Source: Candidatus Bipolaricaulota bacterium
Lineage (GTDB): Bacteria; Bipolaricaulota; Bipolaricaulia; Bipolaricaulales; Bipolaricaulaceae
DNA length: 64,000 nucleotides
Direction of reading: 5' to 3'
Assembly (NCBI GenBank): GCA_022838705.1
Contig: JALHJZ010000003.1
Location: 62,001 to 126,000 of the forward strand
Shown here: positions 55,415 through 63,242 of the stretch, piece after piece
Layout of the letters: each line of letters opens with the position of its first letter
Numbering within the stretch: position 1 is the first letter of the stretch
Notes under the pieces: generated by a model
What the model saw: only the letters and a program-made list of their open reading frames with translations
The model's database searches: none
Told to the model about the DNA's origin: nothing
Program-made: the position numbers and the translations under genes

Positions 55415-56575
55415 CTAGCTCAGCCGGCGGTCCCCGCCGGGGAACCCGAGGGTGAGGCGCTCCGGCCCGTGGCGGGAGCGGACCTCGTGCAGGGCGTCCG
55501 TGAGTGCCGAGGGAGCGAACAGGTGCTCGGGGCGAAACGTCGCCGGGACGAGCCCGGCCAGCCCAACCCCGAGGAGGCGGATCCCGCTCTCGGCGTGGAG
55601 CCCACCCCGGTCGAGGAGCGCCACCGCCTCGTCGGCGATGAGCACGGGATGATCCGTCGGTTCCGGGAGTTGAACCTGCCGGGTGCGGGTGGTGAAGTCC
55701 GCCCACCGGATCTTGACCCGCACCGTGGTTGCGAGCAGCCGCTCCTCGACCAACCGGGCCGCCAGGGCGACGGCGAGCTGCCGCACCTCGCCCGCGATGA
55801 CCTCCTCCTGGACCAGGTCCTCGGGGTAGGTCACCTCCTGGGAGATGGACTTCGCCTCCCGCGCCGGGACGACCGGGGAGTCGTCCAGGCCGCGGGCCAG
55901 CCGCCACAGGTGGGCGCCGCCCCGCGGTCCGAACCAGGAGCAGAGGAGGCTCGCATCCACATCGCGCAGATCTCCCACAGTGTGGACCCCCCGCTCGGCG
56001 AGGACCTTCGCGGTGTGCGGCCCGATCCCCCACAACCGCCCGACGGGCAGAGGGGAGAGGAAGCCCTCCACGTCCTGTTCGTGAACGACATGGATCCCAC
56101 CTGGTTTGGCTGCCTCCGACGCCAGCTTGGCGAGGAGCTTGTTCCCGGCGAGGCCCACCGAACACGCCAGGCCGGTCTCGGCCCGGATCCGCTGGTGGAG
56201 GCCGTGGGCCGTCTCCTCCGCCGGCCCGTGCAGGCGCTCCGTCCCCGTGAGGTCCACGAACGCCTCGTCAAGGGACAGGGGCTCGACCAGGGGACTGTAC
56301 GAGGCGAGGATCTCCCGTACCTGCCCGGCCACCTGCTCGTACCGCGCGAAGCGGGGCGGCACGAACGTGGCATGGGGGCACAGCATACGCGCTTTGGCGA
56401 TCGGCATCGCGGAGTGGACTCCAAACGCCCGCGCCTCGTACGATGCCGTGGCAACTACGCCCCGCGGTCCCAGGCCGCCCACGACCACCGGCTGGCCGCG
56501 CAGCGCAGGTTGGTCAAGCTGCTCCACGGCAGCGAAGAACGCGTCCATGTCCACGTGGAGGATCCACCGCGCCAT
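55415..56575 (-). CDS. dinB: DNA polymerase IV (Y family)
   Basis: 386 aa from the ATG at 56575. Palm: HVDMDAFFAAVEQ with catalytic Asp, and the second catalytic pair in PLSLDEAFVDLTG; GLACSVGLAGNKLLAKLAS and GIGPHTAKVLAERGV (thumb HhH) follow; little-finger domain to the end. The extreme C terminus lacks a recognisable beta-clamp motif of the form QLxLF. A TACGAT box lies 6 nt before the ATG with no Shine-Dalgarno, a leaderless pattern. No LexA-like box seen. Confidence 0.94.
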   Translation of the reverse strand: MARWILHVDMDAFFAAVEQLDQPALRGQPVVVGGLGPRGVVATASYEARAFGVHSAMPIAKARMLCPHATFVPPRFARYEQVAGQVREILASYSPLVEPLSLDEAFVDLTGTERLHGPAEETAHGLHQRIRAETGLACSVGLAGNKLLAKLASEAAKPGGIHVVHEQDVEGFLSPLPVGRLWGIGPHTAKVLAERGVHTVGDLRDVDASLLCSWFGPRGGAHLWRLARGLDDSPVVPAREAKSISQEVTYPEDLVQEEVIAGEVRQLAVALAARLVEERLLATTVRVKIRWADFTTRTRQVQLPEPTDHPVLIADEAVALLDRGGLHAESGIRLLGVGLAGLVPATFRPEHLFAPSALTDALHEVRSRHGPERLTLGFPGGDRRLS

Positions 56576-56621
56576 GCGCCAATCGTAGCCGGTTTCGGGA
56601 CCCGAGGCGGAGGGCGCACCG

Positions 56622-56657
56622 TTGCCCCGCCGCGAAGACACCGCTAGAATCTAGCGC
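56622..56657 (+). promoter_or_regulatory. Promoter of spoVS-argS-ftsY-ppdK with a palindrome over the -10
   Basis: -35 TTGCCC (56622-56627), 17-nt spacer, -10 TAGAAT (56645-56650). CGCTAGA-A-TCTAGCG (56643-56657) is a perfect 7-bp palindrome centred on the -10 box and start region, a possible operator or chance. Leader about 54 nt. Confidence 0.65.
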
Positions 56658-56710
56658 ACACACCACGTCCCCATGGTCGTCCCAGAGCACGGGTGAACGA
56701 GGAGGCAAAC

Positions 56711-56971
56711 ATGGAGATCCTCAAGGTCGCAGCTACGTCCAATCCCAACGCGGTCGCGGGGGCCATCGCCGGGGCACTGGAATCGGCGGGGCTCGTCGAG
56801 GCGCACGCCATCGGGGCGGGAGCCGTGAACCAAGCCATCAAGGCGATCGCCATTGCCCGTCGGCTCGTGGAGCGGGAGGGCGAGCCGGAGATCAAGGTCA
56901 TCCCCGGGTTCATCGACGTCGAGATCGGCGGCGAGGTCAAGACGGGCATGCGGTTCGTGATCGAGCGGTAA
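56711..56971 (+). CDS. spoVS: Stage V sporulation protein S (SpoVS)
   Basis: 86 aa, Alba-like fold. GAGGAGG five bases before the ATG fixes the start. Nearly canonical sequence: MEILKVAATSNPNAVAGAIA, GAGAVNQAIKAIAIARR, KVIPGFIDVEI. In Bacillus it affects sporulation stage V, but it is widespread in Thermus, Thermotoga and other non-sporulators, where a nucleic-acid-binding role is assumed. Its TAA shares a base with the argS ATG. Confidence 0.95.
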   Translation: MEILKVAATSNPNAVAGAIAGALESAGLVEAHAIGAGAVNQAIKAIAIARRLVEREGEPEIKVIPGFIDVEIGGEVKTGMRFVIER

Positions 56972-58611
56972 TGCAGCTCGAAGCCCTGGTACGGGCCGCA
57001 GTGGCGGAGGCGCTCGCGGCGGGGGGGAAGCCCGTTCCCGCGGAGGTCCCCGTCGAGCGGACGACGCGGCCGGAGCATGGGGACCTGGCGACGCGGGTTG
57101 CGTTCCTCCTCGCCCGGGAGCTCGGGGCACCGCCAGCCACGATCGCAGCCGAGCTCGCCGCTCGACTCGCCGCCCATCCGTCCTTCCTCAAGGTCCAACC
57201 CGCGAACGGGTTCGTCAACTTCACCCTTCACCCCACGACCGTCCACGCTGTCCTGCGGCAGATCCTTGCCTCCGGCGAGCGCTACGGGCGGGGGGAGGAG
57301 GGAGAAGGGAGGACGGTGCAGGTCGAGTTCGTGTCCTCGAATCCCACCGGCCCCCTCACCATCGGCCACCTCCGCCAGGCCGCACTGGGGGACGTGGTGG
57401 CCGAGCTCTATGCCCAGCTCGGCTGGCGGGCCGTCCGCGAGTACTACCTGAACGATGAGGGGAGGCAGATGGACCTCCTCGCCCAGTCCCTGTGGGCCCG
57501 CTACCGCCAGGCGTTGGGCGACGACCAGCCGATCCCGGAAGGGGGGTATCAGGGGGCGTACCTCGCCGAGATCGGAGCGGAGCTCGCCCGGACATGGGGA
57601 GACGCCCACCCCAGATGGGATGAGGCGGCGCGCGCCGCGTTCCGGAGCGAAGCCGTCGGCCGGATGATGGCGATGATCCACGAGGACCTCGACGCGATTG
57701 GGGTCCGGTTCGACGTGTGGACGAAGGAGGGTGACCTCCACCGGCGGGGCCTCGTCCAGGAGACGCTCGCTCAGCTCGTGCGGCGGGGGGCGGTGTACGA
57801 GAAGGATGGGGCGCTCTGGCTCGCCAGCACCCGCCATGGGCTGGACCGCGACCCCGTGCTCCTCCGCTCCGACGGGACCCCAACCTACACGCTGGTGGAC
57901 ATCGCCTACCACCTGGACAAGGCCCGCCGCGGGTTCGACCTCGTCATCAACGTTCAGGGGGCCGACCACGTGGACGAACAGCGCCAGGTCCTGCTCGCCC
58001 TGAAACTCCTCGGGCTCCCTGACGGGTTCGTTCGGTACTGCCTCCACCAGTTCGTGACCCTCAAGGGGGAGGAGGGGATCCAGCGCATGTCCACCCGCGC
58101 CGGGCGATTTCTGCGCCTGAAGGACCTCGTGGCCGACGTCGGCCGGGACGTGGCCCGCTACTTCATGGTCATGCGCAAGCCCGGAAGCCACCTCGTGTTC
58201 GACTACGCCCTCGCCCGGGACACGAGCCTCGAGAACCCAGTCTACTACGTGCAGTACGGCTATACCCGCATCGCATCCCTGTTCCGGGAGGCCGAGCGGG
58301 CGGGCGAGAGGCCGCCCGATCTCCGCACCGTGGACCTATCCCCCCTCACCGACGATCGCGAGCTCGCCTTGATCAGGGAGCTCGACCGCTTCCCGGACGT
58401 GGTGATGGTCGCGGCCCACGAGTTCGCTCCCCACCTCCTGTGCGAGTACCTGGAGGGGCTGAGCGGGCTCCTCCACCCCTACTACGCCCACGTGAGGATC
58501 CTCGGGCAGGGCCCGGCCACCTCCGCCCGGCTCGCCCTCCTCGGCGGGATCCAGCTCGTTCTCGGGCGCGGCCTGGGGATCCTCGGCGTCTCCGCCCCGG
58601 AAGCGATGTAG
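56971..58611 (+). CDS. argS: Arginyl-tRNA synthetase
   Basis: 546 aa. Class I synthetase. N-terminal additional domain (RPEHGDLATRVAFLLAREL), HIGH-type motif SSNPTGPLTIGHLRQAALGD, YYLNDEGRQM, LLRSDGTPTYTLVDIAYH, KMSKS-like RMSTRAGRFL, and the DALR anticodon-binding domain at the C terminus (about 430-546). Typical length. ATG at 56971 uses the last base of spoVS TAA. Confidence 0.95.
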   Translation: MQLEALVRAAVAEALAAGGKPVPAEVPVERTTRPEHGDLATRVAFLLARELGAPPATIAAELAARLAAHPSFLKVQPANGFVNFTLHPTTVHAVLRQILASGERYGRGEEGEGRTVQVEFVSSNPTGPLTIGHLRQAALGDVVAELYAQLGWRAVREYYLNDEGRQMDLLAQSLWARYRQALGDDQPIPEGGYQGAYLAEIGAELARTWGDAHPRWDEAARAAFRSEAVGRMMAMIHEDLDAIGVRFDVWTKEGDLHRRGLVQETLAQLVRRGAVYEKDGALWLASTRHGLDRDPVLLRSDGTPTYTLVDIAYHLDKARRGFDLVINVQGADHVDEQRQVLLALKLLGLPDGFVRYCLHQFVTLKGEEGIQRMSTRAGRFLRLKDLVADVGRDVARYFMVMRKPGSHLVFDYALARDTSLENPVYYVQYGYTRIASLFREAERAGERPPDLRTVDLSPLTDDRELALIRELDRFPDVVMVAAHEFAPHLLCEYLEGLSGLLHPYYAHVRILGQGPATSARLALLGGIQLVLGRGLGILGVSAPEAM

Positions 58612-58618
58612 GCGACCG

Positions 58619-59554
58619 ATGAACGAGAACCGGCCGGCGGATGATGGCTCCCGCACGATCTGGGACCGCCTGCGACGGGGATTGGCCCGCACCCGGAGTG
58701 GCCTCCTCGGCCCGCTTCAGGGGACGAAGGACTCCGCTGGGCCTGACATCCTCGCCCGGCTGGAGGAGGTGCTCCTCTCCGCCGATGTGGGCCCGGAGGA
58801 GACCGCGACCATCATCGCCCAGGTGGAGGCAACCCTCGCCACGGGACGGGCGGACTGGCCGGCGGTGGAAGGGGCGCTCGAGGCCGCCCTGCGGGGCGCG
58901 CTCGCGGGCGCGGAGCGGGGGTTCGCCCTCCCCCCCGTGCGGCCGGCGGTGCTCCTATTCGTCGGCGTGAACGGGTCGGGGAAGACGACGACCGTGGCCA
59001 AGGTGGCCCACCGCCTCTCTCAGGACGGGGTACGGCCGCTCCTCGTGGCAGCGGACACGTTCCGCGCTGCCGCCATTGACCAGCTCGTCAACCTCGCCCG
59101 CGAGAGCGGGGTCGAGGTGGTCGCCCATCGCCCGGGGGCCGATCCCGGCGCTGTGGTCCACGACGCGCTGGAGCACGCCCGCACTGCCGGGTATGATGCC
59201 GTCTTGGTTGACACCGCTGGACGCCTCCAGACGAAGCGGCCCCTGATGGAGGAGCTCGGGAAGGTGCGCCGCGTGGTGGAACGCCTCCAGGGGCGCCCCC
59301 CCGATGAGCGGCTCCTCGTTGTGGACGCCACTGTAGGGCAAAACGCGATCTCCCAGGCGGAGCTCTTCCACGAGGCGGTGGGTCTCACCGGCCTGGTGGT
59401 GACCAAGCTGGATGGGACGGCCCGCGGGGGGGCAGTGATCCCGATCTCGCGGGCGCTTGGCCTCCCCATCCTCTGGATCGGGCTGGGGGAAGGACTGGAC
59501 GAACTTGAGCCGTTCCGAACCGACGATTTCGTTCGGGCGCTCGTACGGGGGTAG
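58619..59554 (+). CDS. ftsY: Signal recognition particle receptor FtsY
   Basis: 311 aa. A short N-terminal region without the long acidic A domain, then the N domain and the GTPase: GVNGSGKTTTVAKVA (G1), DTFRAAA, DTAGRLQ, TKLDGTARGGA. The minimal form is common outside Proteobacteria. Docks SRP-ribosome complexes at the membrane. The ATG lies 7 nt after argS; ppdK follows 3 nt after its stop. Confidence 0.95.
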   Translation: MNENRPADDGSRTIWDRLRRGLARTRSGLLGPLQGTKDSAGPDILARLEEVLLSADVGPEETATIIAQVEATLATGRADWPAVEGALEAALRGALAGAERGFALPPVRPAVLLFVGVNGSGKTTTVAKVAHRLSQDGVRPLLVAADTFRAAAIDQLVNLARESGVEVVAHRPGADPGAVVHDALEHARTAGYDAVLVDTAGRLQTKRPLMEELGKVRRVVERLQGRPPDERLLVVDATVGQNAISQAELFHEAVGLTGLVVTKLDGTARGGAVIPISRALGLPILWIGLGEGLDELEPFRTDDFVRALVRG

Positions 59555-59557
59555 ACG

Positions 59558-62293
59558 ATGGCGAAGTACGTGTACGTGTTCGGCGCCGATGCGACCGAAG
59601 GGTCGGCGGAGATGCGGGATCTGTTGGGCGGCAAGGGGGCAAACCTCGCCGACATGGCGCGGCTGGGGATCCCGGTTCCCCCGGGGTTCACGATTACGAC
59701 CGAGGTGTGCGCCTACTATTACGCTCATGGGCGGCAGTACCCCCCTGAGCTCGCCTCCCAAGTCGAGGCAGCCCTTAGGGTGGTGGAGAAGGCGACCGGC
59801 CGGCGGTTCGGGGATCCCGAGAATCCGCTCCTCATCTCCATTCGCTCCGGCGCGCGGCGCTCGATGCCGGGGATGATGGAGACCGTCCTCAACGTCGGCC
59901 TCACCGAGCAAACCCTCCGCGGCCTCATCGCCCAGACGGGGAACGAGCGGTTCGCCTACGACGCCTACCGCCGCTTGGTGATGATGTACTCCGACGTGGT
60001 GATGGAGAAGGGGGCAGGGATCGAGCCGGTGGAGGGGAAGGGGATCCGCCGGATCCTCGATGCCCGTCTGGCCGCCTTCAAGGCGCGGCGCGGGTACGGG
60101 TCCGATGTGGAGCTGACCGCATCCGACCTCAAGGCCCTCGTGGCTCGGTTCAAGAAGACGGTCCGGGAGCGGCTGGGGCAGCCGTTCCCCGAGGATCCGT
60201 GGGACCAACTGTGGGGAGCGATCGGGGCCGTGTTCGCGAGCTGGATGGGCAAGCGCGCGGTCGAGTACCGCCAGATCGAGCGGATCCCCGACGACTGGGG
60301 CACCGCGGTCAACGTCCAGGCGATGGTGTTCGGGAACATGGGCGATGACTCCGCCACCGGCGTCGCGTTCACCCGCAACCCTGCCACGGGTGAGAACGCG
60401 TTCTATGGCGAGTACCTCATCAACGCGCAAGGGGAAGACGTCGTCGCCGGGATCCGCACCCCGGCTCCTCTGAACGCTCACTCCCGGAACGAGCAGAGCC
60501 GCCACCTCCCAACCCTGGAGGAGGTGATGCCCGCTGCGTACCGGGAACTCGTGGGGATCCGGGACAAGCTCGAGCGCCACTACCGTGACATGCAGGACAT
60601 CGAGTTCACGATCGAACGCAGGAAGCTCTACATGCTCCAGTGCCGCACCGGGAAGCGCACGGGCGTGGCCGCGGTGCGGATGGCGGTGGACATGCTCGAC
60701 GAGGGGCTGATCGATGCCCGGACCGCCGTGCGGCGCGTGGCCCCGCTCCAGCTCGTCGAGCTCCTCCTCCCGCGGCTCGACCCGCAGGCGGAGAGCAAGG
60801 CCACGCCGATCGCAACAGGGCTCCCCGCTGGGCCGGGGGGGGCCGTCGGGCGGGCCGTGTTCACGGCGCACGACGCCGTGGAGTGGGCCTCCCGGGGGGA
60901 GAAGGTGATCCTCGTGCGGGAGGAGACCTCCCCCGAGGATGTGGATGGGATGCACAAGGCTCAGGCCGTGCTCACGTCCAAGGGCGGGATGACCTCCCAC
61001 GCCGCCCTCGTCGCCCGCGGGTGGGGCAAGTGCTGCATCGTCGGGTGCGGGGACATCGAGATCGGCCGCGATGGCCGCTCGTTCCGTGCCCGTGGGGGCC
61101 AAGTCATCAAGGAAGGGGATTGGATCAGCCTCAACGGAACCTCAGGCCGCGTGTACGTGGGGCAGCTCCCCCTCGTGCCGGCCGACCCGGGGGGGAACCC
61201 GTTCTACGTCCGCCTGATGAAGCTCGCCGACGGGTTCCGCAAGCTCCGCGTGCGCACGAACGCCGATACCCCCAAGGATGCGGCCCAGGCGATCGCGTTT
61301 GGGGCGGAAGGGATCGGCCTCTTCCGCACCGAGCACATGTTCTACGGTGAGGGGAGCGAGGAACCCTTGTTCCTCCTCCGCAAGATGATCATGAGCTCAA
61401 CCGAGGAGGAGCGCCGCCGGGCCCTGGATGAGCTCTTCCCCTACGTCAAGGCTGATGTGAAGGCGACCCTCGCGGTGATGGATGGGCGTCCGGTCACGAT
61501 TCGGCTCCTCGATCCCCCGCTCCATGAGTTCGTCCCCCACGATCGGGCGAAGCTCGCTCGCCTCGCCGCGGAGCTGGGGATCACGATGCCGAAGCTCCGC
61601 AAGCGGGTGGAGGCGCTGCGGGAGACGAACCCGATGCTCGGGCACCGCGGCGTGCGGCTGGGGATCACGTATCCCGAGATCACGGAGATGCAGATCCGGG
61701 CGATCCTCGAGGCCGCGGGCGAGCTCCTTGCGTCCGGGAAAAACCCGATCCCGGAGGTGATGATCCCCGTCACCTCCACCGCCCGCGAGCTCGACCACCA
61801 GAAGGCCATCTTCGAGCGGGTGCGCGACGAGGTGCGGTCCCAGCTTGGGCTAGCTGAGCTTCCGTGCCTGTTCGGGACGATGATCGAGATCCCCCGCGCC
61901 GCGCTGCGGGGGGGGGACATCGCGGCCACGGCCGAGTTCTTCAGCTTCGGCACGAACGACCTCACCCAGATGACGTTCGGGTTCAGCCGCGATGACATCG
62001 GAGGGTTCCTCCCCGACTACCTGCGGAGCGGGATCCTGCCCGCCGATCCGTTCCAGACAATTGACCAGGACGGGGTGGGGGAGCTCATTGCCCTCGGGAT
62101 TTCCCGCGGGCGGGCGGCCCGTCCCGAGCTGGAGGTCGGGATCTGCGGCGAACACGGGGGGGATCCCGAGAGCGTCATGTTCTGCCATCGCGTCGGGATG
62201 GACTACGTAAGCTGTTCCCCGTTCCGCGTCCCGATCGCCCGCCTCGCTGCCGCCCACGCCGCCCTGGCCGGCGCCGAGGAGGAAGGGAAGTAG
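59558..62293 (+). CDS. ppdK: Pyruvate, phosphate dikinase
   Basis: 911 aa. Interconverts pyruvate, ATP and phosphate with PEP, AMP and PPi. N-terminal nucleotide-binding part (LLGGKGANLADM, SIRSGARRSMPGMMETVLNVG), central phosphohistidine domain with His481 in KGGMTSHAALVARG, and C-terminal PEP/pyruvate barrel with GAEGIGLFRTEHMF, EVMIPVT, FGTNDLTQMTFGFSRDD and Cys863 in CGEHGGDP. PPDK, not PEP synthase, by length and N terminus. With a PPi-type PFK upstream, suggests PPi-linked glycolysis. Confidence 0.96.
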   Translation: MAKYVYVFGADATEGSAEMRDLLGGKGANLADMARLGIPVPPGFTITTEVCAYYYAHGRQYPPELASQVEAALRVVEKATGRRFGDPENPLLISIRSGARRSMPGMMETVLNVGLTEQTLRGLIAQTGNERFAYDAYRRLVMMYSDVVMEKGAGIEPVEGKGIRRILDARLAAFKARRGYGSDVELTASDLKALVARFKKTVRERLGQPFPEDPWDQLWGAIGAVFASWMGKRAVEYRQIERIPDDWGTAVNVQAMVFGNMGDDSATGVAFTRNPATGENAFYGEYLINAQGEDVVAGIRTPAPLNAHSRNEQSRHLPTLEEVMPAAYRELVGIRDKLERHYRDMQDIEFTIERRKLYMLQCRTGKRTGVAAVRMAVDMLDEGLIDARTAVRRVAPLQLVELLLPRLDPQAESKATPIATGLPAGPGGAVGRAVFTAHDAVEWASRGEKVILVREETSPEDVDGMHKAQAVLTSKGGMTSHAALVARGWGKCCIVGCGDIEIGRDGRSFRARGGQVIKEGDWISLNGTSGRVYVGQLPLVPADPGGNPFYVRLMKLADGFRKLRVRTNADTPKDAAQAIAFGAEGIGLFRTEHMFYGEGSEEPLFLLRKMIMSSTEEERRRALDELFPYVKADVKATLAVMDGRPVTIRLLDPPLHEFVPHDRAKLARLAAELGITMPKLRKRVEALRETNPMLGHRGVRLGITYPEITEMQIRAILEAAGELLASGKNPIPEVMIPVTSTARELDHQKAIFERVRDEVRSQLGLAELPCLFGTMIEIPRAALRGGDIAATAEFFSFGTNDLTQMTFGFSRDDIGGFLPDYLRSGILPADPFQTIDQDGVGELIALGISRGRAARPELEVGICGEHGGDPESVMFCHRVGMDYVSCSPFRVPIARLAAAHAALAGAEEEGK

Positions 62294-62303
62294 CGCCCTC
62301 GCC

Positions 62304-63242
62304 ATGCTCCGCTTCGTGCTCGGGCGGGCGGTGGCGCTCCTCGGCACGGTGCTGTTCGCCGCGCTGGCGGTGTTCCTCCTCCTCACGGTGATCCCCGGGG
62401 ATGCAGCCCGGCTCGTGGTGGGGCCGGAGGCCACGCCCGAGGCCTACCGCGCGGCCCGGGAGGCCCTCGGCCTCGACCGGCCGTGGCCGGCCCGGTTCGG
62501 GGACTGGCTCGGCCGGGCGCTACGGGGGGACCTCGGGATGTCGTGGGTCTACCCCTGGCCAGTCGGCGAGCTCCTCGTCCGCGCCCTCGGCATCACCCTC
62601 CCCCTCGCCCTGCTCGCGATCGCCGTCGCCAGCATCCTCGGCCTCAGCGTGGGGCTCCTCGCTTCCTCCCACCTCGGCCGGGCCGCCGACCTCGGGCTGA
62701 TGGCCCTCGCCCAGATCGGGCTCGCTGTCCCCGAGTTCTGGGTGGGGATCCTCCTCATGGGCTGGTTCGCGGTGGGGTGGCGCATCCTCCCGGCGGGCGG
62801 GTTCCCGGGGTGGGGGGAGCCAGGGGCGGTGGCGTACCTCGTCCTCCCCGCCCTCGCCCTCGCCCTCCCCCGGGGGGCGTACCTGGCGCGGATGGTGCGG
62901 GCAGCGGTGGCGGACGTGCTCTCCAGCGACGCGATCCGCACCGCACGGGCGAAGGGGCTCCCCGAGCGGCGGGTGATCCTCGTCCACGCCCTGCGCGGGG
63001 CGCTCGTCCCGGTGGCGGCGGCATTCGGCCTCACCTTCGCCCGGCTCATGGCGGGGACGCTCGTGATCGAAAACGTGTTCTCCCTGCCGGGGTTGGGCTG
63101 GTACGCGGTGCGAGCCGCAGATGGGCGCGACCTCTACCTTCTCCTTGGGATCGCCGTCACCGCGGCGGCGCTGGTGGGCCTGGTGAGCGCAGGCGCTGAT
63201 CTCGTCTACGCTTTCCTCAACCCGCGGATCCGCTACCGATGA
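62304..63242 (+). CDS. Dipeptide/oligopeptide-type ABC transporter permease (DppB/OppB-like)
   Basis: 312 aa. Characteristic N terminus (LRFVLGRAVALLGTVLFAAL), a periplasmic loop with ARLVVGPEATPEAYRAARE and ALGLDRPW, five further helices, and the EAA loop IRTARAKGLPERRVILVHAL. C-terminal FSLPGLGWYAVRAADGRD and AFLNPRIRY are typical of DppB. Transports peptides or, in some relatives, nickel or sugars. 10 nt after ppdK; the second permease starts in its stop. Confidence 0.92.
   Translation: MLRFVLGRAVALLGTVLFAALAVFLLLTVIPGDAARLVVGPEATPEAYRAAREALGLDRPWPARFGDWLGRALRGDLGMSWVYPWPVGELLVRALGITLPLALLAIAVASILGLSVGLLASSHLGRAADLGLMALAQIGLAVPEFWVGILLMGWFAVGWRILPAGGFPGWGEPGAVAYLVLPALALALPRGAYLARMVRAAVADVLSSDAIRTARAKGLPERRVILVHALRGALVPVAAAFGLTFARLMAGTLVIENVFSLPGLGWYAVRAADGRDLYLLLGIAVTAAALVGLVSAGADLVYAFLNPRIRYR

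Noticed and set aside
55416..55440. CCGGCG...CGCCGG hairpin as a dinB terminator
   Set aside because: It lies within the last codons of dinB and no T-run follows.
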